A stretch of 64,000 bases of DNA from Desulfovibrio psychrotolerans (GTDB lineage: Bacteria; Desulfobacterota; Desulfovibrionia; Desulfovibrionales; Desulfovibrionaceae): NCBI RefSeq assembly GCF_013340305.1, contig NZ_BLVP01000006.1, positions 144,092-208,091 of the forward strand, written 5' to 3'. The notes beneath the pieces are model-generated. The model was not told the DNA's origin. It searched no databases and was given only the letters and a program-made list of their open reading frames with translations. A program made the position numbers and the translations under genes. Positions 54,816 to 63,311 of the stretch are shown here, piece by piece (the stretch's first letter is position 1; each line of letters begins with the position of its first letter).

Positions 54816-55231
54816 TATTTATAGACCTCCTTGGGGTCGAAAACGAGCGGGGAGCAGACGGAAACCATACCGTCCTTGCGTTCGCGGTAAAAACAGCTTC
54901 TGTACCCTTTATGACAGGCCGCGCCGCCTATCTGATCCACGAGCAGCAAAATGGTGTCGCTGTCGCAGTCAAGCCGCACGGCCTTGATATGCTGGGTATG
55001 GCCCGATGTCCCGCCCTTATGCCACAGGGTACCCCGGCTGCGGCTCCAGTAGTGGGCCTCGCCGGTTTCCAGTGTCTTGTTCCACGATTCCTCGTTCATG
55101 TAGGCCATCATCAGCACCTCGCCTGTGGCGTGGTCCTGCGCAATGGCGGGTACAAGTCCGCCCGTTTTCGCAAAGTCCGGGGCGAAGTCAGAGGCTGCGA
55201 CAGGGGTCATATCCGGGCTTTTTGCTGCCAT
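54815..55231 (-). CDS. hisI: Phosphoribosyl-AMP cyclohydrolase
   Basis: A 138-residue enzyme hydrolysing phosphoribosyl-AMP, the third step of histidine synthesis. Marks: [51 protein letters not shown] and [16 protein letters not shown], whose Cys and Asp residues bind zinc and magnesium. It lacks the HisE part. It is the first gene of a two-gene hisI-hisG operon. The upstream 25 residues are Asp/Ala-rich and variable. Confidence 0.96.
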   Translation of the reverse strand: MAAKSPDMTPVAASDFAPDFAKTGGLVPAIAQDHATGEVLMMAYMNEESWNKTLETGEAHYWSRSRGTLWHKGGTSGHTQHIKAVRLDCDSDTILLLVDQIGGAACHKGYRSCFYRERKDGMVSVCSPLVFDPKEVYK

Positions 55232-55378
55232 ATCCTCGATATCCTTACCGTAATCTCACCTCAGGCTGTCCGGCCGCACATCGTCGGGGTGCGGCGGCAA
55301 ACACCGGTGTGGAAGGGGCGAAGTAGCGCGTTTATGCCTATTTTGCAAGCCGTGCCGCCTTCCGCAACGGCAATGTCG

Positions 55379-56497
55379 CTACCGTTTCGTCAAAACGTCA
55401 AGGTGCACACCTGCCAGATGCTCTATCTCCTCGCTCAGTGCCAGCGCCCAAGCAGCATCAGGCCCCCAGCAGGCAAGGCCGTGGCGTTCCAGATAAATTC
55501 CTTCGTGGTGCCGTGCGGCAAGTCCGGCGTCACGCGCCAGTGCATGGGTTCCGGGTTCGTTGTCGCGCACGCTGGTAAACTTGGCGCGGATGAGGTCTGA
55601 TTCAAAGATAGGCAACCGCAGCATGTCCGCAACGGGTACATGCACCCCCAGCGCGAGCAACTTGGGCGGATGCGTGTGCACCACCGCCTGCGCCTGCGGC
55701 TGATTGCGGTAGATTTCAAGATGCATTCCCGCTTCGGAAGAGGGCTTCCCTCCTGCCACCGTCTCACCCGTGCGAATATTCACCATAGCCAGATCTCCCG
55801 GCTTCAGATTGCCCTTGGCGGAACCGGTGCAGGTTATCAGGCACATATCGTCCGCATTCCCGCCGGTCTGCCTACCGGTTTGCCCGGCCAACTGCTCACC
55901 GGTCTGCTCACCGGCCTGCTCACCAGCATGTCTGGGCGCATGACCGTCATGCCCCAGCCTGCCCAGCCGCATGGAGACGTTGCCGTTAAAGCCGGAAAGC
56001 AGCCCCCGTGACCACGCCCTGCGGCAGATATCCCGCAGTATATCCGCCTCACGCGAAGGAATACCCGCCCCCCACTCCTGACGTGTTTCCCGCGTACCAA
56101 TGCGCTGAATGAACTCCGTTTTAATGTCTATGACAGGCGTGCCATCCACCACCTCAAGCGGAAAAACCCTGAGCAGATTGCGCTTTATCTCCAGAATGCG
56201 CACTTCATGCAGCCCCACGGGATTGGGCCGCGCAGGCGAACGGGTGTTAAACACGCCGCGTTTGGGCCTGCTGGCGTCGCCACGCGGGTGCACAGCAAGC
56301 ACATCCCGGTCGGCAAGGTGCATCCATGTGAGCAGAGTTATGCTTTGGCCTTCCTCAAGCGTATCCAGCCCGTCCACATAGTCTTCGTCAATCTCCACCC
56401 ACGCCTCAGGCGCGCCTTCGTCCCCCTGCTTGGGGCACTCTTCAAGGCGTTTGAGCGAGGAACTCACCCTGCCGATAATCCTGACATCCTTTTCCAT
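55379..56497 (-). CDS. Fusion: TrmO-type tRNA methyltransferase plus class II aldolase
   Basis: A 372-residue two-domain protein. Residues about 1-145 form a TrmO (TsaA/YaeB) domain, with VFNTRSPARPNPVGLHEVRILE as its signature. TrmO methylates N6-threonylcarbamoyladenosine at tRNA position 37 with SAM. Residues about 155-372 are a class II aldolase/adducin domain: LLSGFNGNVSMRL, SSEAGMHLEIYRNQPQAQAVVHTHPPKLLALGV, and HEGIYLERHGLACWG, with the zinc histidines HTH and HG present. A repeat-derived insert (GEQAGEQTGEQLAGQTGRQTGG) sits in the aldolase domain. The start at 56497 has GGAG six bases upstream, and a promoter lies just behind. The functional logic of the fusion is unknown. Confidence 0.87.
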   Translation of the reverse strand: MEKDVRIIGRVSSSLKRLEECPKQGDEGAPEAWVEIDEDYVDGLDTLEEGQSITLLTWMHLADRDVLAVHPRGDASRPKRGVFNTRSPARPNPVGLHEVRILEIKRNLLRVFPLEVVDGTPVIDIKTEFIQRIGTRETRQEWGAGIPSREADILRDICRRAWSRGLLSGFNGNVSMRLGRLGHDGHAPRHAGEQAGEQTGEQLAGQTGRQTGGNADDMCLITCTGSAKGNLKPGDLAMVNIRTGETVAGGKPSSEAGMHLEIYRNQPQAQAVVHTHPPKLLALGVHVPVADMLRLPIFESDLIRAKFTSVRDNEPGTHALARDAGLAARHHEGIYLERHGLACWGPDAAWALALSEEIEHLAGVHLDVLTKR

Positions 56498-56539
56498 ACG
56501 TGCTCCGCGTGTAAGGGTAGCCATAACTGCATGGACTGG

Positions 56540-56568
56540 TATATAGATGGGAACGCCTTTAATTTGAA
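56540..56568 (-). promoter_or_regulatory. Sigma-70-like promoter of the TrmO-aldolase gene
   Basis: On the minus strand TTCAAA, 17 bases, TATATA, ending about 43 bases before the start codon at 56497. Each hexamer matches the consensus at four of six positions. Confidence 0.5.
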
Positions 56569-56801
56569 GGATTTTTTCAACTCGCCTCTTTCTGCGTTCT
56601 TTCTTCCTAATCATGTGCAGCAAGTTCTCGCCTGGCAGCCCTTTCACTGCCCTGCAAAACGCTTTTACCCGTTTAGCCCGTTGCCCCCTTCCGCGGGACC
56701 AGAAGGAGCCTAACATGAAAATAGGGGGAGCTTAGCACATGCCCAGCAACAAGGCTGATTTTTTCTCCACCATCCTCGAAACTCTATAATCATCTGTTCG
56801 C

Positions 56802-56829
56802 TTGACGAAGAAGCCTACGGGTGTATTCT
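56802..56829 (+). promoter_or_regulatory. Sigma-70-like promoter of the hybrid kinase gene
   Basis: TTGACG (56802-56807), 16 bases, TATTCT (56824-56829), about 150 bases upstream of the hybrid kinase ATG. The long leader between them has no obvious structure. The region 56720-56979 is AT-richer than the DNA to its left, marking the start of the atypical block. Confidence 0.55.
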
Positions 56830-56979
56830 AGAATAGATGGTAATAGCCCGCCTATCGCCGAGTGGTCATCCGATGAATATTGCCTGATTATACGCTCAGC
56901 GGATACCCTTTAGAATTTTCTCCGCAAGTTCCCGGCCTAGGCTCGGTGCGTTTGCTTCGAGGAAAAGGAGCGGGAAAAC

Positions 56980-59466
56980 ATGGTCGAAACCCGGATGAGG
57001 CAACATGCCAAAGATGTCCTGCATGGCCATTCAAAGGACCTTGAGCAGTTTAACCGCCATGATTTGAAAGCCCTGCTTCAAGAGGTCAGCGTCCTGCACG
57101 CCGAGTTGGAGGCCCAAAACGAAGAACTCAAGCTGGCAGAGCTTAAGGCCGAGATAAATCGCAAACGATATGCGGAACTCTACGAATTCTCACCTGTCGG
57201 GCATGTTACCACCGACATACAGGGACTGATCTTTGAGGCTAACAACACAGCGTGCGCCATGCTTGGCTGCCCACGCTTGGAACTCCTCGGCAAGGCCCTC
57301 AGCAGTTTCATGGACCGGCAGGACGCAGACAAACTGTACTTTAATATCCGGGAATCCCTAGGCGCAGGACGCACCTCTGAAATCGAGGTACGCCTCCTGT
57401 CCCGGCAGGGAGTCCGCCTTTCAGTCCTCCTCAAGAGCGCAGTCCGCATGGGTGAAGACGGCTCAACCATAGCCAATATGGCCCTCACCGACATTTCCTT
57501 GATGAAAACGACCACGGAGGCCCTAGCCCGCAGCGATGAGAGCTACCGTACTCTTTTCGAAAAGGCCGATGAGGGTATCATCATTCTCATAGGCTCGCGG
57601 TTGCGCCTGATGAATCCCCGTGCCGCTATGGTTCTGGGTTATTCTCAGGAAGCTCTTGCGGGGCGGTCGTTCATGGAGATCGTTCTCCCCAACGACAGGA
57701 AAGCCGTGGCCAAAGCCTACCGAACTGGAGAGCCTGGGGGCAGGCTGGTTTTCCGCATATCGTGCGGAGACAGACGGGTGAGGTGGATCGAAGCCCACGG
57801 TGCTTCCTTCTCCTGGGAGGAGTCGCCAGCCAGCCTGATCTTCCTGAATGACATTACCGGTCGCAAGGAGCTTGAGGACCAACTGCATCAGGCCAAGATT
57901 GCAGCCGATGCCGCCAACAGTGCAAAAAGCCAATTTCTGGCAAACATGAGCCACGAGATCCGCACCCCCATTGCCACCATTGTTGGCGTATCCGAGATGC
58001 TTCTGGACAGTCCCCTGCCCATGGAGGTGCGCGAAAACCTCCTGAGCATTCAGAACTCTGCGGAATCCCTGCTGCGCCTCATCGCTGACATCCTTGACCT
58101 TTCCAAGATTGAGGCCCGAAGGCTGGAGTTATGCCCTTTGGATTTCGATCTCCACGCAACTTTGCAAAAGATCACCAACTCCTTCGCGGTGGAGGCCCAG
58201 CGCCGAGGACTTGAGCTTGCTTTAAGGATAGATCCAAACTGCCCCCGTTTGTTGCATGGAGACCAAGGACGGCTGGATCAAGTTCTCCAAAACCTGCTGT
58301 GGAACGCTCTAAAGTTCACCCCTCAAGGCCGCATCGATCTAGAAGTTTCCAGGCTTCCGCATTCCGGCCCAGAGGTCATGCTCAACTTCATGGTTTCGGA
58401 CACCGGCATCGGTATCGCCCCAGAAGACATTCCTGCGCTGTTTCTTGAGTTCACTCAGCTAGACAGCTCCATCGCCAAACAATTCGGGGGGTCCGGTCTG
58501 GGGCTGGCCATTTCCGAGCGCCTGATTAAACTGATGGGTGGAACCATCGGTGTGGAGAGTAACCCCAGACAAGGGAGCAGATTCCATTTCACATTGCTGT
58601 TCGGCACTCCCCAATCTGTAGACTCGATACAGGGCGAAGCTATGGCCGCGACCTCAGTCCGTGCCTTGCGTGTACTCGTGGCCGAGGACAGCGAACCGGT
58701 CCGCAAGGTCCTGCACCATTTTCTTACCAGGGCTGGTCATGCGGTGGTCGGCGTGAGAAACGGGCAGGAAGCCCTGGATGCGCTGGCCGCCGGGCCATTT
58801 GATTGCGTACTAATGGACGTGAACATGCCTGGCATGGACGGCATTGAAGCCACTCGTCGAATCCGGTCATCATCTTCCGGGCCCGTTAACTCACACACGC
58901 CCATTCTGGCGCTCACGGCGTATGCCATGGAAGGAGACAAAGAGCGGTTTCTCTCTGCTGGCATGGACGACTATCTCACAAAGCCGATTACCCGAAGCAC
59001 GCTCTTGGCCGTAGTGTCCAAACTTGCGGCCCGCACTCTCCGGTCCCGGGCAATCTCTACGCAGCATACCCGCCGAGCGGTTGCGGGCCCGGCGTCCGTT
59101 GTGGAAGCCCCCTTGGACTTCAAAGAACTGCGCGAGTCCTTCCCGGAACAATTTCTGAGAGAACTCTTCAGGGTGACCTTAACTGCCCTTGAAACGCAGG
59201 TTGCAGACCTTGAGTACGGTCTTGCGCAGGGAAATCTCGACCAAGCAGCTTCAAGCGCGCATTCCTTGGTAGGCAGTTCCGGTCCCGTTCAGGCCCATCC
59301 CCTTTTGCGTTGCGCGCAAGAGATGCAACGTCACGCCGTTAACCGAAATCTGGCCTTGGCCAGACAGTGTCTGCCTCAGCTTCAGGCTGAGGCATCGCGG
59401 CTTACCGTTACACTGCGGTCCTTCCTGAACGATGGTGGTCAACGCGGTGTCCAGCCGCCTGCGTAG
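56980..59466 (+). CDS. Hybrid sensor histidine kinase: PAS-PAS-HisKA-ATPase-REC-Hpt
   Basis: An 828-residue cytosolic hybrid kinase with no membrane helix. An N-terminal coiled coil (LLQEVSVLHAELEAQNEELKLAE) leads to two PAS domains (about 62-185 and 186-300). The phosphoacceptor His is in FLANMSHEIRTP, and the ATPase shows NLLWNALKFTP, DTGIGI and GGSGLGLAIS. A receiver domain (about 565-690) has phosphoacceptor LMDVNMPG and TKPITRS. The last 100 residues look like an Hpt domain with AASSAHSLVGSSG. GGAG lies nine bases before the ATG. The sigma-54 regulator 30 bases downstream is the likely partner, receiving phosphate through the relay His-Asp-His-Asp. Confidence 0.95.
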   Translation: MVETRMRQHAKDVLHGHSKDLEQFNRHDLKALLQEVSVLHAELEAQNEELKLAELKAEINRKRYAELYEFSPVGHVTTDIQGLIFEANNTACAMLGCPRLELLGKALSSFMDRQDADKLYFNIRESLGAGRTSEIEVRLLSRQGVRLSVLLKSAVRMGEDGSTIANMALTDISLMKTTTEALARSDESYRTLFEKADEGIIILIGSRLRLMNPRAAMVLGYSQEALAGRSFMEIVLPNDRKAVAKAYRTGEPGGRLVFRISCGDRRVRWIEAHGASFSWEESPASLIFLNDITGRKELEDQLHQAKIAADAANSAKSQFLANMSHEIRTPIATIVGVSEMLLDSPLPMEVRENLLSIQNSAESLLRLIADILDLSKIEARRLELCPLDFDLHATLQKITNSFAVEAQRRGLELALRIDPNCPRLLHGDQGRLDQVLQNLLWNALKFTPQGRIDLEVSRLPHSGPEVMLNFMVSDTGIGIAPEDIPALFLEFTQLDSSIAKQFGGSGLGLAISERLIKLMGGTIGVESNPRQGSRFHFTLLFGTPQSVDSIQGEAMAATSVRALRVLVAEDSEPVRKVLHHFLTRAGHAVVGVRNGQEALDALAAGPFDCVLMDVNMPGMDGIEATRRIRSSSSGPVNSHTPILALTAYAMEGDKERFLSAGMDDYLTKPITRSTLLAVVSKLAARTLRSRAISTQHTRRAVAGPASVVEAPLDFKELRESFPEQFLRELFRVTLTALETQVADLEYGLAQGNLDQAASSAHSLVGSSGPVQAHPLLRCAQEMQRHAVNRNLALARQCLPQLQAEASRLTVTLRSFLNDGGQRGVQPPA

Positions 59467-59496
59467 CTTACGTAGTAAACCTGTAGGGAGAAGCGC

Positions 59497-60885
59497 ATGA
59501 TCCGGGTGCTTATCGTTGATGACGAAGAAGTCATCTGTATGATGCTGACGGAACTGGTGCGTTCGGCAGGACACGAGGTCCGCGCCGTGCAGACTCTCGC
59601 GAAGGGACTGGATCTGGCCCGCCAAGAAGATTTTGACTTGGTATATCTGGACGTGGCCTTGCCCGACGGAAACGGACTCAACGCATTATCCCACTTCATG
59701 AATATGGAGTCCAATCCCGAAGTGATCATCATAACCGGAGCAAGTGATCCCAACGGCGCAGATCTGGCCATTCGCAGTGGGGCATGGGATTACATCGACA
59801 AGGGCCAGACTCCTCTGGAAATCCGTCATTCTCTCCGGCAGGCACTGGAGTACCGTGATAAAAAGATGAACCTCCTGCCAGCTAAGCGGGACCGAATTGT
59901 AGGCTCTAGTTCTAAGCTGACCCAGTGCATTCAGTTTATGGCCAAGGCTGCGAAAAGCAGCGCAAACGTCCTTATCTATGGAGAGACCGGCGTGGGCAAG
60001 GACCTCTTCGCCCACGCCCTACACGATAACAGCTCCCGGGCGAATAGGCCGTTTGTGGTCGTTGATTGTGCGGCACTCCAAGAGAGCATCGCCGGAAGTG
60101 AACTCTACGGACACCGTAAAGGTTCCTTTTCCGGGGCCACCGAAACTGTGCCGGGCCTTGTCCAACAGGCGCACGGCGGAACTTTGTTCCTAGACGAAAT
60201 CGGCGAACTCGACCTGCAAACGCAAAAAAAGTTTCTACGTGTTCTTGAGAATCGAACCTTTCGTTCCTTGGGGGGATCGCATGAGCAGCACAGCGATTTT
60301 CGTCTCGTCTGCGCAAGCAACCGGGACCTCATGGCAATGGTTGCCAACGGTTTGTTCAGAGAGGACCTCCTATTCCGCGTTCGCGCCATCACCCTCGAAC
60401 TCCCCCCTTTGCGGGAGCACCGCCAAGACCTGCCGGAACTTGTGGATTATTTTCTTGTGCGAATATGTCGCGGCAACAGGCTTCCCATAAAGTCTTTGTC
60501 CCCGGACCTGATGCAGATACTCCGCGAGCATTCCTGGCCCGGCAATGTCCGGGAATTGTCTCAGGTCATTGAGTCCATGGTGGCGGCAGCGCCCGCAGAG
60601 CATGTGCTCACACCGCGGCATCTGCCCACTGATATGCGCGCTCTTTTCGCCCGTTCCAAGGCAGCCGGATATGAGAACGTCGCAACATTCGCCCCCGGCC
60701 ATACCGCCCCCGGCCCTTGGAAGGCGTTTCACGATAAGGCGTTGACCACGGCCGAAAAGACTTACTTCAGTGACCTGATGCGGTTTTGCTCTGGCGACTT
60801 CCAGCAGGCCAAAGCCATTTCCGGGCTTAGCCAAGCCCGCCTTTACAGCCTGTTGAAGAAGCACGGGCTGCGCACCAAGAGATAA
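59497..60885 (+). CDS. Sigma-54-dependent response regulator (NtrC family)
   Basis: A 462-residue activator. Receiver domain (1-115) with Asp8-Asp9, phosphoacceptor Asp52 (VYLDVALPDG) and Lys in YIDKGQ. AAA+ domain with GETGVGKD, GGTLFLDEIGEL and LREHRQDLPELVDYF. The GAFTGA sigma-54 contact loop reads GSFSGA, with Thr replaced by Ser and Ala by Ser. A Fis-type helix-turn-helix lies at the end (FQQAKAISGLSQARLYSLLKKHGL). AGGGAG precedes the ATG. It follows the hybrid kinase by 30 bases and precedes a sigma-54-like promoter for the BON gene. Confidence 0.95.
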   Translation: MIRVLIVDDEEVICMMLTELVRSAGHEVRAVQTLAKGLDLARQEDFDLVYLDVALPDGNGLNALSHFMNMESNPEVIIITGASDPNGADLAIRSGAWDYIDKGQTPLEIRHSLRQALEYRDKKMNLLPAKRDRIVGSSSKLTQCIQFMAKAAKSSANVLIYGETGVGKDLFAHALHDNSSRANRPFVVVDCAALQESIAGSELYGHRKGSFSGATETVPGLVQQAHGGTLFLDEIGELDLQTQKKFLRVLENRTFRSLGGSHEQHSDFRLVCASNRDLMAMVANGLFREDLLFRVRAITLELPPLREHRQDLPELVDYFLVRICRGNRLPIKSLSPDLMQILREHSWPGNVRELSQVIESMVAAAPAEHVLTPRHLPTDMRALFARSKAAGYENVATFAPGHTAPGPWKAFHDKALTTAEKTYFSDLMRFCSGDFQQAKAISGLSQARLYSLLKKHGLRTKR

Positions 60886-61038
60886 ACCCACTTCACCTCT
60901 TCATTTCCACTCCATCGGTTATTGAGAACCAAGAATTTCTTGCTTCATGATTCTCATAAAGCGGGAATACCGCCTTTTACGCTGAAAGGTATCTCGACAT
61001 TGTCCATACATATCAGCAAATTGCCGAGGCAGCGCTTT

Positions 61039-61054
61039 GGGCACGAATATTGAT
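61039..61054 (+). promoter_or_regulatory. Sigma-54 (-24/-12) promoter-like sequence upstream of the BON gene
   Basis: GGGCACG-aata-TTGAT resembles the consensus TGGCACG-n4-TTGCW with differences at two positions (first T, and C after TTG). It lies 125 bases before the BON ATG and about 155 bases past the end of the sigma-54 activator gene. A GCGG-gaata-CCGC dyad at about 60960 may be an activator site. Confidence 0.5.
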
Positions 61055-61178
61055 ATTACCCCTCGTGCGAGTCGTGCCACCAAAGCGCAGGGCGTGGACA
61101 TTAATGAACTGACCTTCACATAAAGGTTAACCAAAAACAGAACAGGCACACCGCTACATTAAAGGAAAAGTAATACAG

Positions 61179-61973
61179 ATGAAAAGAACAATGGTCTTCG
61201 TAACACTGATGACGGCAATCGCATCCCTGCTCTATCTGGGGGGCCACCTGTACGCATCCGAAGTGGATGACAACATCGTTAAGGCAGCGAAACAGTCCTA
61301 TGTCTTCAAGCATTACCTCAAGGACGATAATGTGGACGTCAAATCCAACAATGGCGAAGTCACCTTGACCGGGACTGTTTCCGACGACGCATCAAGAGCC
61401 TTGGCTCGGGAGACAGTCGCCAGTCTGCCGGGAGTCAAGAGTGTCGACAATAAGCTGAACATAAAGGGAACGCCCCCAGAGGCTCATTCGGATGCATGGC
61501 TCATCACCAAAGTCAAGACAACCCTCCTGTTCCATCGGAACGTGAGCGGAGCCAAGACCGAAGTCTTGGCCAGCAATGGAACCATCACCCTGCGCGGCGA
61601 AGCCGTCAACTCGGCGCAAAGGGATCTGGCTAGCGAATACGCCCAAGATGTAGATGGCGTCAAAAACGTTAAGAACGAGATGACTGTGCAGGGCACCCCC
61701 GTAAAACCAGGAGAAGCCACTATGGGCGAGAAGCTGGACGCTGTTGGTGATTTGATTGACGACGCTTCGGTCACGGCTCTGGTCAAAATAACCCTGTTGT
61801 ATCACCGCTCGACCAGCGCTCTCAACACCACTGTCTCTACCAAGGGCGGCGTGGTCACCCTTGGGGGTGAGGCCAAAAGTGATTCTGAAAAGTTTCTGGC
61901 AACCAAGCTCGCGAACGACGTACACGGCGTCAAGCAGGTGGTCAACAATATGACCGTCTTGGGTGCCAACTAA
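61179..61973 (+). CDS. Secreted triple-BON-domain protein
   Basis: A 264-residue exported protein. The signal peptide MKRTMVFVTLMTAIASLLYLGG is followed by three BON domains (about 28-98, 104-172, 192-262). Each has an alpha/beta unit with VxVKSNNGEVTLTGTVSDD-like beta strands and VKSVDNKLNIKG-like ends. BON proteins bind phospholipid or outer-membrane partners and include the OsmY stress proteins. It is the first gene behind the sigma-54-like promoter. Its DNA is clearly lower in GC than the rest of the window. Confidence 0.92.
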   Translation: MKRTMVFVTLMTAIASLLYLGGHLYASEVDDNIVKAAKQSYVFKHYLKDDNVDVKSNNGEVTLTGTVSDDASRALARETVASLPGVKSVDNKLNIKGTPPEAHSDAWLITKVKTTLLFHRNVSGAKTEVLASNGTITLRGEAVNSAQRDLASEYAQDVDGVKNVKNEMTVQGTPVKPGEATMGEKLDAVGDLIDDASVTALVKITLLYHRSTSALNTTVSTKGGVVTLGGEAKSDSEKFLATKLANDVHGVKQVVNNMTVLGAN

Positions 61974-62028
61974 CTCTGCGGCTCAGACGGTGGTGCTGAG
62001 ATGCACGCCCTGACAAAGGAGCACGGAA

Positions 62029-62187
62029 ATGTCCTTAGGAACAATTCTCCTCATCTTATTGATTCTATTTCTGCTGGGGGTCTTGCCGGTGTGGCCGCAT
62101 AGTCGGTCGTGGGGATATGGCCCCAGCGGCATGGGGGGGGTAATTTTGATCGTCCTCGTAATCCTGGTCCTGACCGGAAGGCTCTAG
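62029..62187 (+). CDS. DUF3309 family small membrane protein
   Basis: A 52-residue protein starting at the ATG 62029, with AAGGAG eight bases upstream. It starts MSLGTILLILLILFLLGVLP, then WPHSRSWGYGPSG, then a second hydrophobic segment VILIVLVILVL. This is the recognisable DUF3309 pattern of a hairpin of two membrane helices with a conserved WPHSRSWGYGPSG loop. Function is unknown, though relatives often lie in stress-linked clusters with BON proteins. It is 55 bases after the BON gene. Confidence 0.88.
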   Translation: MSLGTILLILLILFLLGVLPVWPHSRSWGYGPSGMGGVILIVLVILVLTGRL

Positions 62188-62190
62188 CGG

Positions 62191-62213
62191 CCAGAGCCCA
62201 TTCAGGGCTCTGG
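62191..62213 (+). terminator. Hairpin after the DUF3309 gene
   Basis: CCAGAGCCC, loop attca, GGGCTCTGG: a perfect 9-bp stem starting three bases after the stop, but no T-run follows. It may end or attenuate the first part of the block, or just stabilise the message. Confidence 0.5.
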
Positions 62214-62329
62214 CTCTGAATACCCGGATCAGTTAAGCGCGGCCGGAGTAATTGCGAGGCCTTCTCCAGAAAGGCCAACCCCGCCGGAACCCCGGCACAG
62301 TCGTATCACCCTGTATTACAGGAGGAATA

Positions 62330-62707
62330 ATGAACACCGTCATCAGGTCTCGCCTTATGGTTCATGTCACCTTTATAATGGTTCTTATCATGACCATGCT
62401 GGCCTTTGTCCCCAATGTGGAAGCCAGCTTTGTCCCAACGGCCCAGAGCAGTTCAGTGGAACAGGGTGCACAAGACATGACCTCAGTGCAAAATGCTCTG
62501 GAAAACAAGATGGTCACGGAGCGGCTGGCCGCCCTAGGGTATTCCCGGGATGAGATTGACACCCGCCTCGGGATGCTCTCAGACGGAGAACTTCACAGTC
62601 TGGCCTCTCAACTCGGGTCCTTGGACTCGGGTGGCAGCGTCTTGGGCTTGGTCGTTGTCATCCTCATCATCGTGACTTTGGGCCTCGTCATTTACAAGTT
62701 GACATAA
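62330..62707 (+). CDS. PA2779-like membrane protein with Gly-Gly before a C-terminal helix
   Basis: A 125-residue protein with AGGAGG seven bases before its ATG. An N-terminal signal helix (VTFIMVLIMTMLAFVPNVEA) is followed by a helical middle (SVEQGAQDMTSVQNALENKMVTERLAALGYSRDEIDTRLGMLSDGELHSLASQLGSL), then DSGGS, then a C-terminal membrane helix (VLGLVVVILIIVTLGLVIY) and a KLT end. This is the pattern of PA2779-type proteins, which accompany a PA2778-type cysteine peptidase, as here. The Gly-Gly just before the helix could be a processing site; that is hypothesis. Confidence 0.85.
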   Translation: MNTVIRSRLMVHVTFIMVLIMTMLAFVPNVEASFVPTAQSSSVEQGAQDMTSVQNALENKMVTERLAALGYSRDEIDTRLGMLSDGELHSLASQLGSLDSGGSVLGLVVVILIIVTLGLVIYKLT

Positions 62708-62714
62708 CTCGAAA

Positions 62715-63311
62715 ATGACCGCCAACGAGTTCACTGGTAACCAACCTCTTTGCCAGAACCGTCTCAAACTCTGCCTGCGGGCGGTTCTGGCTTTTTTGGT
62801 AACGCTGGCCCTGACTTCCTGTGCCGCGGGTCTGCCTCTGGGATTTATGCCGCCATCGGATACCCAAACCATTGCAGACGTGCCCTTCCACGCTCAGGAA
62901 GATTACCAGTGCGGCCCGGCCTCTCTGGCCGGCGTGCTCAATTTCTTGGGCGATCCGGCCACGCCCGACCAAATTGCTCTGGCGGTGTACAGGCCAGAAT
63001 TACGCGGCTCAGTGAGTCTGGACTTGGCGCTGTATCCCCGCAACAGAGGCTATTCATCGCGTTTCTGGCGGGGGACAGTTGAGGATATAATACGTAACGT
63101 GGATGCAGGCCGCCCCTTGGTGCTCATGCTTGATCTGGGCGTAGGCCCGGTGAGTACCTACCATTACCTAGTGGCTGTGGGCTACGCCCCGCAAGGACTC
63201 ATTGCTAACACCGGCCGCAGGAAGCATGCGCTCCTGCCCTGGGCAGATGTCCTGCGAACGTGGGAACGGGCTGACAACTGGACACTTCTGGTGGAGTCCA
63301 AAACGCTATGA
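62715..63311 (+). CDS. PA2778-like C39-type cysteine peptidase lipoprotein
   Basis: A 198-residue exported lipoprotein. The hydrophobic signal (AVLAFLVTLALTSC) ends in the lipobox LTSC near residue 36. The mature part is a papain-like C39 peptidase domain with the catalytic cysteine in DYQCGPASLAGVL, histidine in STYHYLVAVGY, and an Asn/Asp position in LIANTGRRKHALLPW. C39 peptidases usually cut after Gly-Gly. Lacking an ABC transporter part and being lipid-anchored, it may act in the periplasm. It starts eight bases after the PA2779-like gene and overlaps the TPR gene by ATGA. Confidence 0.88.
   Translation: MTANEFTGNQPLCQNRLKLCLRAVLAFLVTLALTSCAAGLPLGFMPPSDTQTIADVPFHAQEDYQCGPASLAGVLNFLGDPATPDQIALAVYRPELRGSVSLDLALYPRNRGYSSRFWRGTVEDIIRNVDAGRPLVLMLDLGVGPVSTYHYLVAVGYAPQGLIANTGRRKHALLPWADVLRTWERADNWTLLVESKTL

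Noticed and set aside
60919..61149. Minus-strand open frame of 76 codons between the sigma-54 regulator and the BON gene
   Set aside because: No ribosome binding site or family resemblance; it covers the proposed sigma-54 promoter region.
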